DNA of 64,000 nt from Enterococcus thailandicus (GTDB lineage: Bacteria > Bacillota > Bacilli > Lactobacillales > Enterococcaceae), in the NCBI RefSeq assembly GCF_001886265.1, contig NZ_JXLE01000015.1, positions 1-64,000 on the forward strand. The letters are read 5' to 3'. The position numbers and the translations under genes are program-made. Positions within the stretch are counted from its first letter, which is position 1. Every line of letters starts with the position of its first letter. Shown here one piece after another: positions 26,252 through 35,533 of this stretch. The notes below the pieces were generated by a model. That model searched no databases. It saw nothing but the letters and a program-made list of their open reading frames with translations, and was not told where the DNA came from.

Positions 26252-28207
26252 TTAATACAAAACAATTTTTTCTTGGTCAGTAGCTACAACCACTCGGCCA
26301 TAATAATATTCTCCCTCAACACAATAGGCTCTTCGCCCATGGGCAGGCTCTTGATGCTGAATTAGAATGAGTTTTTGTGTGCGATCTTTCAACTGAACCT
26401 TGATTGCTTCCACTACTTCATCTGGTTGTTGTTCTGCTTCTGAATAAACGGGTAGCTTTTCAACTTTTGTAACCAGTCCTTGTGGGTTTAAAAGATAAGT
26501 TGTTGCGGCTGTTCCTTGAATATTTTTCTTTGCTCTCGCACAAGTGATTTTTCGCAATTCATTATAGGTTGGCGCACTATTTTTTTCGTAACATTCCCAG
26601 CGTGCTTCTTTTGCTAAACATGAAATCTCGTAGCCTAATTCTGGGAAGATTAACATACTTTGCTTTTGTTGAACTGTTGATGAATCAAAGTGAAAAAAGG
26701 TTTCAATTTCATGATTTCCGCGACAAATATAGCTGTCACTAACAAAGCTGAATCCCTCCGGAAAATGAATCACTTTACGATCGACGTACACTGGATCAGC
26801 TAATGTAAAATAACCCAAATGTCCACCTTCAAAAAACTGGATGCCTGACTTTTCGGTAGCTTTTTGATTGATTGGTGTCGCCACTTTGACACTGTCCCAC
26901 GCATCTGTATGCTGATTAAAGTTTTCTTTATCAACCACGATGGTATTATGCGCTGTTGCTTCTTTGAAAACCAGTCGGTGCTTACTTAATTCGTAGCTGT
27001 ATCGACCTGAATCAATCAAGATATCTTTTCCTTGATAGGCTAAGTCAATATGGAGTAAATCATCATGTCCATGCCCGCCCCCCAGAGGTCCGCATTTAAA
27101 CAAATGATACGTCAGTGGGCTTTTTGCAATCATGATTCCTGCTTGCTCAAAATGATGAAAGGCTTCTTTCAATAACAAGCAATCGGTAATTGGAAATTGA
27201 CCTCTTCCTAAAGAAGTTTTTGCAAAAAAGGTTAAGTCTGCTTGATTTTTTTTCACTGGTTCTTCTGGATTGGTTAAAATAACTTCTGCATATTGCAATA
27301 AGCCCGTCATATCTTCTTGATCGCTATCGCCATACATTGGTTGCTGACCATTTGGTTTCACAAACAAGCTTGCTGCTCTTGCCAATTGTTTCGCATAGTC
27401 AACCATTTTTTCTGGTACGTCAGTTGCTGTCCTTTGAGCGAGTTGTAAAATTTCCAATAAACAAAGCAAAACCTCATTGTGATACATAAAAGATTGTTCT
27501 CGTTGCATACCATCTGCTTCCACTTGTAAAGCGAATGAATGCGTTAAGTAAAAGAGACTTTCTGCTTGCCATAAATCTGCCTTCTCGAAATTGGGAAAAG
27601 CTAGACTTAAACTATACAACCCTGCAATTTCTAAAACCTGCCAGTTGCTCTGCCCTCGTTCAATTGATAAATTTTCGTAGAGATACGTTCCTTGAATCTC
27701 AAGAGCTGTTTCTACTTTTTGCTTCAATTCGTCCGAAAAAAGTGGCAAGAAGCGATTCATTTCAACTAGCTTCAACCAATTGACTACACGTAGCCCAACA
27801 TCAATGGTTCGCCAGCTAGATTGTTTTGTTAGTTGATTTAGCGGATTATGTTGAAGAAACGCGTGTAAAAAACGTTCAAGATATTCTTGGTACTCTGGCT
27901 CTTCAGTTAATAAATAGGCCAATCCTACATCAACTAAAAAGCGATGACGATGTAACATATAGAGCCATTCCAAATCACCATTTGGACTAGTTGACCACTC
28001 AATGTCTGCTACTTGCCAGAAAACAGGCTCGTGGGTTCTTTCCATGTCCCATGCGTTATCAAAAAGATATTCCCCAGAAACAAACCGTTGACTCCTCGCA
28101 AGCAGTTCTTGACACTCTTTTTCGTTATTTTTTAGCAACTCTTCTTTAAATTCAAACAGCTCTTCTTGACTTGTGCAATTGAAAAAACCTTTAAAATTTT
28201 GCTCCAT
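26252..28207 (-). CDS. heparinase II/III-family polysaccharide lyase, cytosolic
   Basis: A 651-residue protein with an N-terminal alpha-helical toroid (about residues 60-330) and the heparinase II/III beta-sandwich domain, recognised by GPLGGGHGHDDLLHIDL (about 370-386) and DSGRYSYELSKHR..TAHNTIVVD. Members eliminate across uronic acid linkages in heparin, heparan sulfate or alginate-like polymers. There is no signal peptide, so it works on oligosaccharides already imported, presumably by the ABC transporter of the operon. The product feeds the UGL encoded next. The exact PL family cannot be settled by eye. Confidence 0.88.
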   Translation of the reverse strand: MEQNFKGFFNCTSQEELFEFKEELLKNNEKECQELLARSQRFVSGEYLFDNAWDMERTHEPVFWQVADIEWSTSPNGDLEWLYMLHRHRFLVDVGLAYLLTEEPEYQEYLERFLHAFLQHNPLNQLTKQSSWRTIDVGLRVVNWLKLVEMNRFLPLFSDELKQKVETALEIQGTYLYENLSIERGQSNWQVLEIAGLYSLSLAFPNFEKADLWQAESLFYLTHSFALQVEADGMQREQSFMYHNEVLLCLLEILQLAQRTATDVPEKMVDYAKQLARAASLFVKPNGQQPMYGDSDQEDMTGLLQYAEVILTNPEEPVKKNQADLTFFAKTSLGRGQFPITDCLLLKEAFHHFEQAGIMIAKSPLTYHLFKCGPLGGGHGHDDLLHIDLAYQGKDILIDSGRYSYELSKHRLVFKEATAHNTIVVDKENFNQHTDAWDSVKVATPINQKATEKSGIQFFEGGHLGYFTLADPVYVDRKVIHFPEGFSFVSDSYICRGNHEIETFFHFDSSTVQQKQSMLIFPELGYEISCLAKEARWECYEKNSAPTYNELRKITCARAKKNIQGTAATTYLLNPQGLVTKVEKLPVYSEAEQQPDEVVEAIKVQLKDRTQKLILIQHQEPAHGRRAYCVEGEYYYGRVVVATDQEKIVLY

Positions 28208-28218
28208 GTCACTGACTC

Positions 28219-29985
28219 CTATGCCATGATAGGCGCTTCAGAAAAATGAATTTCATAGATTGGCACACCTTCTGTTTCAAAAATAATGACTTCATTTATC
28301 CCTTTTTTCCAAAAGAAATCAGGAATGAATAAAGACTGGGTCGGCCCTGCTTGCCAATAGCGCCCGATGTTTTCCCCATTCACGAAAACAACACCTTTAC
28401 CAAAACTGCTGCAATCTAAAAACGTATTTCCAACTTCCTCTAGCAATAGCTCAACCTTATAAAAACTTGGTGTTTTCGCGATTGTCGCTTTGGTAAAATC
28501 AATTTTTTCTAACTGCTCCGGTTGCAATTCTAACGGATAATGTTCCCAATCAGAGATGTAATGAATATCCTCCATCACCCCACTTCGAATCCCTTTTCGT
28601 TGACTATCTGCAACTAACTTCGGCCCATAATTATTTCGGCCCATATTTTCAACCAACAAACTCAATTCATTTTGTTCTTTAGTCAATTCGCATGCAAATT
28701 CTTGTCCTAATTCTGCCTGATATTGGGTTGTAATCAACTGCTGATTCATGAAAAACTGCACACGATCCAAACCATCAACAACTTTCATTTTGGCAATATG
28801 ACGTTTGTTCAATAATTGGCTACGATACAAAGTATACCCAAAATTTTGTCCGATTTTTTCCATTGGTAAGGTGTAGTCATTGATTATCGGTTCACTGATT
28901 TCTTCCAAAACAGAAAACAAACTGACACTTTCCTTCACTGCATAAGAACCTAAGTAAATTGTCTTTGGATAAACAGGTTTTGAAATTTTAGCTGTTGGTA
29001 CTTCTTCTTGAATAACTTTTTGAATAGCAAAATATTTTTCTGTTGGCATACCCCATTCTGTTAATGGCGCATCATAATCATAAGAAGTGATCTGTGGTTC
29101 ATTGGTTGCTCCTGCATCTGAACAACCATTATAAAATCCAAAGTTTGTGCCACCTTGAAACATATAGAAATTAATACTCCCTTTTTTTAACACTTGGCGT
29201 ACTTCTTCTGCTGTTTCTTGTGGATCACGACGAATAATTGGTTTCCCCCAAGAATTGAACCAGCCATCCCAAAACTCCATGCACATGTAAGGTTCCTTCA
29301 GTCCATTTTTTTCCTGATAATTCTGTAACCATTTGAAGTTTTCATTTGCATCAGAACCAAAATTTGCTGTAGCTAAAATACCTTCTTGTGGTAAAGTTCC
29401 AGCTTCTAAAACTTCTTCCCAGCCACCATCTGAAGTTACTAAAGGAACATCAAAGTAACGACGGAGTTCCTCTGCCAAAAATTTTAAATACATTTTATCT
29501 TCGCCGTAAGAACCATATTCATTTTCTACTTGAACAAGCAACAAACGCCCTCCACGTGTAACTTGATATGGCGCCAATTTTGGTAATAATACATGATAAT
29601 ATTCTTTCACCGCCTGCAAATAACCTGGATGTTGGCTGCGAATACGCATGCTTGGATCTGCCAATAACCAAGCTGGCAACCCACCAAAATCCCACTCTGC
29701 ACAAATATACGGGCTTGGTCGAACAATGGTATACAAACCTAATTCTTCTGCAATATCTAAGAATTTAGTTACATTCGCAATCCCAGTAAAATCAAACGTT
29801 CCCTTTTGTGGTTCATGTAAATTCCAAGGGATATACGTTTCCACGCAATTACAGCCCATTGCTTGCAAATTCTGTAACGTTTGACGCCAATGTGTCGGGG
29901 CAATTCTAAAATAATGAACGGCACCAGAAATCAACTTGATTGGCTGCCCATCCACATAAAATTCTTCTTTGACTTCGAAATTCAT
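28219..29985 (-). CDS. beta-galactosidase (GH35)
   Basis: Cytosolic glycosidase of 588 residues that removes terminal beta-galactose. The barrel starts with ISGAVHYFRIAPTHW and VETYIPWNLHEP. The acid/base glutamate is in QVENEYGSYG (about residue 152) and the nucleophile in MEFWDGWFNSWG (about 236). C-terminal jelly-roll modules end with GKGVVFVNGENIGRYW. There is no signal peptide. The family often prefers beta-1,3-galactose. In an operon with lyases it may process galactose-bearing glycans (linker regions of proteoglycans, keratan-like or mucin fragments); that is inference. Confidence 0.93.
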   Translation of the reverse strand: MNFEVKEEFYVDGQPIKLISGAVHYFRIAPTHWRQTLQNLQAMGCNCVETYIPWNLHEPQKGTFDFTGIANVTKFLDIAEELGLYTIVRPSPYICAEWDFGGLPAWLLADPSMRIRSQHPGYLQAVKEYYHVLLPKLAPYQVTRGGRLLLVQVENEYGSYGEDKMYLKFLAEELRRYFDVPLVTSDGGWEEVLEAGTLPQEGILATANFGSDANENFKWLQNYQEKNGLKEPYMCMEFWDGWFNSWGKPIIRRDPQETAEEVRQVLKKGSINFYMFQGGTNFGFYNGCSDAGATNEPQITSYDYDAPLTEWGMPTEKYFAIQKVIQEEVPTAKISKPVYPKTIYLGSYAVKESVSLFSVLEEISEPIINDYTLPMEKIGQNFGYTLYRSQLLNKRHIAKMKVVDGLDRVQFFMNQQLITTQYQAELGQEFACELTKEQNELSLLVENMGRNNYGPKLVADSQRKGIRSGVMEDIHYISDWEHYPLELQPEQLEKIDFTKATIAKTPSFYKVELLLEEVGNTFLDCSSFGKGVVFVNGENIGRYWQAGPTQSLFIPDFFWKKGINEVIIFETEGVPIYEIHFSEAPIMA

Positions 29986-30007
29986 CCTGCAGTTCCTCCT
30001 AAAATTC

Positions 30008-30832
30008 TTATTTGATTGCAGAGTCTAGACCATTTGACTTGAATTTTGATTGTAAAAACATATAAAGAAAGACAATCGGGATAACTGACGTTGCTAAGAC
30101 CGCCATCAGCGCACCATAATTCAAAGGATCGTAATTGTTTTGCGTCATGTTTTGAATAATTAATGGTACAGTGAATTTTTTTGAATCGGATAAAACAATC
30201 AACGGAATCAAATAAGAATTCCAGTAGCCCATAAATGTCAGTAACGCTGTCGTAATGATACTTGGTGTCAACACTGGAACAGCAATTTTCCAAAAAATCG
30301 TCCACTCACTAGCACCGTCGATCCGGGAAGCTTCCATCAATTCATTGGGAAACTGCTGTGCATATTGACGCATCATAAATACGGAAGTTGTCGAAGCAAC
30401 ACTCGGAATGATTACCCCGGCAAACGTGTTCGTTAAACCAAACTTACTTAAAATATAGAAGGTAGGAATCAATGTAGCAAAACTTGGAATCATTCGCGAA
30501 ACCATCACTAAATTAAAGATAAGATTGCTACCTTTAAACCGGTATTTTGCCATAACATAACCAGCTAACGTTGTGACAATCGTCGAAAGTGCTGTCCCTA
30601 CCAATGTGATGACAGCTGAATTAAATAAGACTCGGATATAATTATATTTTTCTTGTATCTCACCGAGGTTTTTCAAAAAATGTGGGCCAATCGTAAAATT
30701 GATTTTTTCCCCTAAAATGACATCATTCGATTGTGTTGAAGCAATGAGCATATAAACATAAGGTAAAGCAAAGATCACTAAACCAATCAGCAAAACGAAA
30801 TAAATAAGTAAAGGGTTCAATTTACGCTTCAT
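30008..30832 (-). CDS. sugar ABC transporter permease (MalG-like, CUT1)
   Basis: Six-helix inner permease of 274 residues. The EAA loop that contacts the ATPase is visible as LMEASRIDGASEWTIFWKIAVPVLTPS. It overlaps the upstream permease gene by 11 bases, so translation is coupled. The operon contains no ATP-binding subunit; such CUT1 systems commonly share an MsmK-type ATPase encoded elsewhere. Confidence 0.93.
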   Translation of the reverse strand: MKRKLNPLLIYFVLLIGLVIFALPYVYMLIASTQSNDVILGEKINFTIGPHFLKNLGEIQEKYNYIRVLFNSAVITLVGTALSTIVTTLAGYVMAKYRFKGSNLIFNLVMVSRMIPSFATLIPTFYILSKFGLTNTFAGVIIPSVASTTSVFMMRQYAQQFPNELMEASRIDGASEWTIFWKIAVPVLTPSIITTALLTFMGYWNSYLIPLIVLSDSKKFTVPLIIQNMTQNNYDPLNYGALMAVLATSVIPIVFLYMFLQSKFKSNGLDSAIK

Positions 30833-31712
30833 TGTTTTTTCCTCCTACAATAAACTGAATGATTGATAGGATTGCAGCGATAATTACCATCGTCCAGGCA
30901 ATCGCAGAAGCTTTCCCAAAATCAACCATTTCAAAACTTGTTTTATACAAATTCACACCAACTGTTACTGCAGAAGATTCTGGTCCAAATCCATTTTTGA
31001 ATAAGATGTTTGGCACTTCAAAAGCACCTAACCCATTGATTGTCGAAAGAATCATTCCCATCAGCACAACTGGTTTTAACAAAGGAATCGTGATTTTAAA
31101 GAACTTGTGGAAACTATTTGCTCCATCGATATCCGCGCTCTCATAAATTTCTGAAGAGATATTTTGCAATCCAGCTAAAAACAAGACTGTGTAATACCCA
31201 ACATTCAACCAGATTGAGATAATGATGATGGATACTCGTGCCCAAAATGGATCCGTTAGCCAAGGAATCGGCTCCATTCCCAAAGTTGTTAACACGGTAT
31301 TGAACAAACCTGTTGGATTATAAAAAGTTAAAAATACGGATGACACAGCAACAATCGATGTGATTGCCGGTAAATAATACACTGTTCGGAAAAAACCTTT
31401 TCCTTTAATCGTTGGCTTATTCAACAAAACAGCAAAAATCAAAGCAAAGAAAATCGTAATCGGAATTGAAAAAATCATAAAGATGAATACATTGAAGTAT
31501 GATTTAAAAAACAATGGATCTTTAAAAATAGCTGTAAAATTATCTAAACCAATAAAATCAATGGATGTCGATACTTTTGAAAAACTAAATCCTAATGACA
31601 TCACTGCTGGAATCAATAAAGTAATGATGAAAAATGCTAAAAATGGCAACAACATGATGTAAGCTGTTCGGGAATAATTCGTAATGCCTTTTTTCTTTTT
31701 TGGAAATTCCAT
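30822..31712 (-). CDS. sugar ABC transporter permease (MalF/UgpA-like, CUT1)
   Basis: A 296-residue permease with six hydrophobic helices and the EAA motif IYESADIDGANSFHKFFKITIPLLKP. It pairs with the overlapping downstream permease to form the channel for the binding protein encoded upstream. Its start lies 75 bases after the binding-protein gene's stop. Confidence 0.93.
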   Translation of the reverse strand: MEFPKKKKGITNYSRTAYIMLLPFLAFFIITLLIPAVMSLGFSFSKVSTSIDFIGLDNFTAIFKDPLFFKSYFNVFIFMIFSIPITIFFALIFAVLLNKPTIKGKGFFRTVYYLPAITSIVAVSSVFLTFYNPTGLFNTVLTTLGMEPIPWLTDPFWARVSIIIISIWLNVGYYTVLFLAGLQNISSEIYESADIDGANSFHKFFKITIPLLKPVVLMGMILSTINGLGAFEVPNILFKNGFGPESSAVTVGVNLYKTSFEMVDFGKASAIAWTMVIIAAILSIIQFIVGGKNNEA

Positions 31713-31787
31713 GTCCAGATGCTCCTTTTCTGTTCTAAAAATAGGTTAGGACAGTATGGCAGCCCTCACTATCCTAACCCGTTTCAT

Positions 31788-33128
31788 TTACTCGTTTATT
31801 TCTACGTTGTATTTCGACGCAAAATCTTCTGCCTGTTTCTTCAATGCTTTATCAACAGACATACCATTATTCTTGATGTCATAGCTTGCAGCCTCAATAT
31901 AATTATCTAAATCTGCTGAGTAAGGGAATGCGTAACCCTTGATACTATTTTGACTAATTTCATCTAGCGCCAATAAAATCTTTTGGTTTCCGTAATAAGG
32001 AAACTCTTTTTGAGCAACTTCACTTTGATAAGCAGTCACGTTTGCAGGCAAACCACTTAGTTCCATATAAGCATCTAAAGCATCTTTATCCGTTAATGCA
32101 AAGGTAATGAATTGTAGTGCAGCTAACGCATTATCTGATTTTTTAGGTACATAATAGCTAGAACCACCACTCATTGGTGAAAAGTTTTTCGATTCGTCCA
32201 CCGCAGGAATCGCACTGATTCGCCAGTTTCCTGCATCATCTGGATAATCCGTTGCTTGATAAGAAGCCAACCAGCCACCGGCAAAGATTACGCCACACTC
32301 TTGCCCAATCACTGTATAATCTTTTGAATTACCATAGGCCACTAAATCTTCATCTTGAAGTTTTTGAATGATTTCGTACGATTTTTTAACAGCATCATCT
32401 AATAAATTCAATTTTCCATTTTTATCAAATAGAGACACACCTTGTTGTTCCGTCAAATATTTAACAAGATCTAATTCTCCTGTATCACGCATGAATAATA
32501 GCTTTTTACCCGTTTTTTCTTTTAATTTCTTTCCTGCATCAATCAACTCGTCCCAATTTTTGATAGTTGTTACGTCAATCCCGGCTTCTTTAAAAGCGGT
32601 TTCATTATAGAACATGCACGCATTTCCCCAATCATTAGGAAAACCAAATACTTTTTTCGACGGTGCAATATTCCCCAACATGTTCATTTTTGCATCATAA
32701 AAATCTTTGCCATACTCTTTTACAAAGCCAAAGTCTTCAGATGAATAAAACAAATCTTCAAACTTGTCAAAAACCGAACCAGCATTACTATCTTGCAAGA
32801 AAATCAAATCTGGCATTTTTTCGTTTGCAACTAATTTTGGCGTTACCTTTTGAACCATCGGGATGGCAGGTGCGACATCTACTGGATTCAATTCCAATTC
32901 TGTATCATACTTCTGATTGTAAAGCTCAATGGATTTTTGCAAATAATCGGTATTTTTGCCTTTTGGAACATAGACCTCGATACTTGCTTTTTTCACGCGT
33001 TCTTCTTTTGCCAAATCCTTAGCAGAATCTGCCCCGGCTTCTGCTTTTGAATCACCGCCACCACAAGCTGCCAAACTAACTACTGCCAATAATCCTAAAG
33101 CACCGCTCAACAATTTTTTGTACTTCAT
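31788..33128 (-). CDS. sugar ABC transporter substrate-binding lipoprotein
   Basis: Extracellular, lipid-anchored binding protein of 446 residues. The signal peptide ends in the lipobox VSLAACGGG (Cys22). The mature part follows the family 1 oligosaccharide-binding fold (PNDWGNACMFYNETAFKEAGI, CGVIFAGGWLASYQ, GGSSYYVPKKSDN). It probably captures glycosaminoglycan-derived oligosaccharides, judging by the lyase, UGL and GH35 genes downstream. It is the first gene of the operon; its promoter at 33170-33198 is bracketed by two operator-like elements. Confidence 0.93.
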   Translation of the reverse strand: MKYKKLLSGALGLLAVVSLAACGGGDSKAEAGADSAKDLAKEERVKKASIEVYVPKGKNTDYLQKSIELYNQKYDTELELNPVDVAPAIPMVQKVTPKLVANEKMPDLIFLQDSNAGSVFDKFEDLFYSSEDFGFVKEYGKDFYDAKMNMLGNIAPSKKVFGFPNDWGNACMFYNETAFKEAGIDVTTIKNWDELIDAGKKLKEKTGKKLLFMRDTGELDLVKYLTEQQGVSLFDKNGKLNLLDDAVKKSYEIIQKLQDEDLVAYGNSKDYTVIGQECGVIFAGGWLASYQATDYPDDAGNWRISAIPAVDESKNFSPMSGGSSYYVPKKSDNALAALQFITFALTDKDALDAYMELSGLPANVTAYQSEVAQKEFPYYGNQKILLALDEISQNSIKGYAFPYSADLDNYIEAASYDIKNNGMSVDKALKKQAEDFASKYNVEINE

Positions 33129-33147
33129 AAAGTACCTCCTAAATTTT

Positions 33148-33160
33148 TGTAAACGCTTTA
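33148..33160 (-). promoter_or_regulatory. LacI/CcpA-type operator before the ABC operon
   Basis: TGTAAACGCTTTA has the central CG and flanking AAA/TTT of LacI-family operators. It is also one base off the catabolite-response consensus. It starts 10 bases downstream of the -10 box, a position where a repressor blocks elongation. Matching sites lie at 35125-35134 and 38617-38633. Confidence 0.65.
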
Positions 33161-33169
33161 TTCATTCGT

Positions 33170-33198
33170 AGAATACACGAAAGCTAGTCAAAGGTCAA
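33170..33198 (-). promoter_or_regulatory. promoter of the ABC/glycosidase operon
   Basis: On the minus strand TTGACC (33193-33198) and TATTCT (33170-33175) are separated by exactly 17 bases. Confidence 0.7.
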
Positions 33199-33240
33199 TA
33201 AGTTTAGTGAACTTTTTTATTTTATTCACTAAACTTATTG
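33196..33240. promoter_or_regulatory. perfect 16-bp inverted repeat upstream of the ABC promoter
   Basis: CAATAAGTTTAGTGAA (33196-33211) and TTCACTAAACTTATTG (33225-33240) are perfect complements with a 13-base AT-rich spacer. The inner end overlaps the -35 box. Related TTTAGTGAA/TTCACTAAA sequences sit upstream of the promoters of the YitT-LacI and PL8 genes. Confidence 0.7.
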
Positions 33241-33269
33241 GAATTAATTTTTATAGGGTCTTTTTAAAT

Positions 33270-33303
33270 AAAAAAAAGGTATGACAAACGCATTGTCATA
33301 CCT
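33270..33303 (-). terminator. terminator of the YitT-LacI transcript
   Basis: AGGTATGACAA (33277-33287) pairs with TTGTCATACCT (33293-33303); on the minus strand a run of T follows. The repeat unit at 33316-33432 lies between the LacI stop codon and this hairpin. Confidence 0.8.
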
Positions 33304-33315
33304 CTGGTTTCCGAG

Positions 33316-33432
33316 TGAATGTTGTCCCAAAACAGCTCCTCCACCTAGCTTGCAAGCACTTCAAAATAGGAATTAGCTATTTGGGGTGCTATCTCGTCGG
33401 AGTTAAGTGTTTTGCTCCACAACCTTTTCCTA
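33316..33432 (-). repeat. single copy of the 3'-UTR repeat family
   Basis: One unit with GTTGTCCCAAAACAGCTCC on the left and CGGAGTTAAGTGTTTTGCTC..CCACAACCTTTT on the right. Its hairpin is CAAAATA (33362-33368) with TATTTGG (33378-33384), one pair mismatched. It lies 46 bases beyond the LacI stop codon and before the terminator. Confidence 0.75.
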
Positions 33433-33478
33433 TTCATCCGCTTAAACAGTGAAACAAATAATCAACCATTAATCCAGT

Positions 33479-34489
<1,011 letters not shown>

Positions 34490-35107
34490 TCATTCTTCAA
34501 TCCTTCGTTTTAATAAAAAATCTAACATATACGAGTTCAGTAAACTGAACAAAATACCTATCACTACTGATTTTACCCCATAAGTCAAAAATCCCAAAGC
34601 CAGTACCATCACATTGATGTAACGGATTCCTCTGGCAATACTAAATTCTGGATGTTTTTTATTGATTGCTAAAGCAATGACATCCATTCCTACCGTAGAA
34701 GCATTCGCGGAAATGCAGCAATAATACCCAATCGCGATAAAAATACAAGCAAAAAGAAAATCGACAACCAAATTGATTTGCACATTGAGTTTCAGCAAAT
34801 AAAACATCGTAAAGAACAGATTGTAGCAAATACTGCTAACGATTGATTTGAGAAAGTTCCCTTTGCCCAGAAAGAACCAACAAAAAATCAGTAGCAAGAC
34901 TGTTACACCAGAGGTTAAATAAAAAATCGGTATTTGCGAGATTTTTTCTAAAATCATCGCGACACTTGTCACGCCTCCATTGATAATATTATTCGGTTTC
35001 ATCCAATTTGCGTAAGCAAACCCTAAAAAAACATTTCCAACAATAACCTTTAAAATGTTTTTTTGTTCTGTTGTCGTTATTTTACTTTGAATCACAGCTT
35101 TTCGCAT
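34490..35107 (-). CDS. YitT/YczE-like membrane protein
   Basis: A 205-residue integral membrane protein with about five hydrophobic helices and the typical GFAYANWMKPNNIINGGVTS segment of the YitT (DUF161) group, but without the C-terminal DUF2179 domain of full-length members. The function of the family is poorly known. Co-transcription with the LacI regulator and shared control with PL8 and the ABC operon tie it to sugar use. A transport or transport-support role is only a guess. ATG follows GGAGGGAG. Confidence 0.85.
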   Translation of the reverse strand: MRKAVIQSKITTTEQKNILKVIVGNVFLGFAYANWMKPNNIINGGVTSVAMILEKISQIPIFYLTSGVTVLLLIFCWFFLGKGNFLKSIVSSICYNLFFTMFYLLKLNVQINLVVDFLFACIFIAIGYYCCISANASTVGMDVIALAINKKHPEFSIARGIRYINVMVLALGFLTYGVKSVVIGILFSLLNSYMLDFLLKRRIEE

Positions 35108-35124
35108 TCATACTCCCTCCTAAC

Positions 35125-35134
35125 AAAGCGCTTT
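35125..35134 (-). promoter_or_regulatory. LacI-type operator before YitT-LacI
   Basis: AAAGCGCTTT is a perfect palindrome between the -10 box and the ribosome site of the YitT gene, the same position as in the ABC and PL8 promoters. Confidence 0.65.
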
Positions 35135-35150
35135 CATTTCATTCTAGTAG

Positions 35151-35203
35151 ACTATACCATTGATTCACCTATTTTTTCAAATAGTTTAGTGAAAATTCAG
35201 TAA
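35151..35203 (-). promoter_or_regulatory. promoter and upstream TTTAGTGAA element of YitT-LacI
   Basis: On the minus strand TTGAAA (35175-35180) and TATAGT (35151-35156) are 18 bases apart. Just upstream, AGTTTAGTGAA (35183-35193) is followed by an imperfect partner TTCAGTAAA, the same element as at 33196-33240. Confidence 0.6.
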
Positions 35204-35239
35204 AATATTTTAAATGTTTTTGACCATCTATCTTTACAT

Positions 35240-35278
35240 AAAAAAAGAAGAACGAGCGCAAACCCGTTCTTCCTTCTT
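35240..35278 (-). terminator. terminator of the PL8 lyase gene
   Basis: On the minus strand GAAGAACG and CGTTCTTC form a stem followed by a run of T. It lies after the repeat unit at 35411-35533. The interval 35279-35410 shows nothing else. Confidence 0.7.
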
Positions 35279-35410
35279 AACTTCAGTCTTTCCTGCTATT
35301 CTCACTGTTTACGATTTGCAGCAACTAAATCAATAAATTTTTACAGTAGCTCATCATTTTGCGTGGCCATTAGCTAGTAAATTACCCTTACGTTATGACT
35401 ATTTCAAAAT

Positions 35411-35533
35411 AGTGAACGCCTATGCCGAAATAACTCCTCGAAATAACTCTCAACGATCCAAAAATATGAAATGCTATTTTTGCCAGTTGCTCATTATTTT
35501 TTCGGAGCTGAACGCTTGGCGCCACAACCTTTT
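35411..35533 (-). repeat. single copy of the 3'-UTR repeat family
   Basis: The best-preserved copy. It contains GCTGAACGCTTGGCGCCACA on the right and the perfect hairpin CAAAAATA (35459-35466) with TATTTTTG (35475-35482). On the transcribed strand it starts AAAAGGTTGTGG, and its first bases overlap the TAA stop of the PL8 gene. Confidence 0.8.

Noticed and set aside
33148-33160. Calling the site purely a CcpA cre site
   Set aside because: It and its two relatives each miss the cre consensus by about one base at the same place, and a LacI gene is adjacent; local LacI control is at least as likely.
33196-33240. Reading the perfect inverted repeat as a terminator
   Set aside because: It lacks a T-run directly after either arm, sits upstream of a promoter and recurs in weaker form at two other promoters; an operator fits better.
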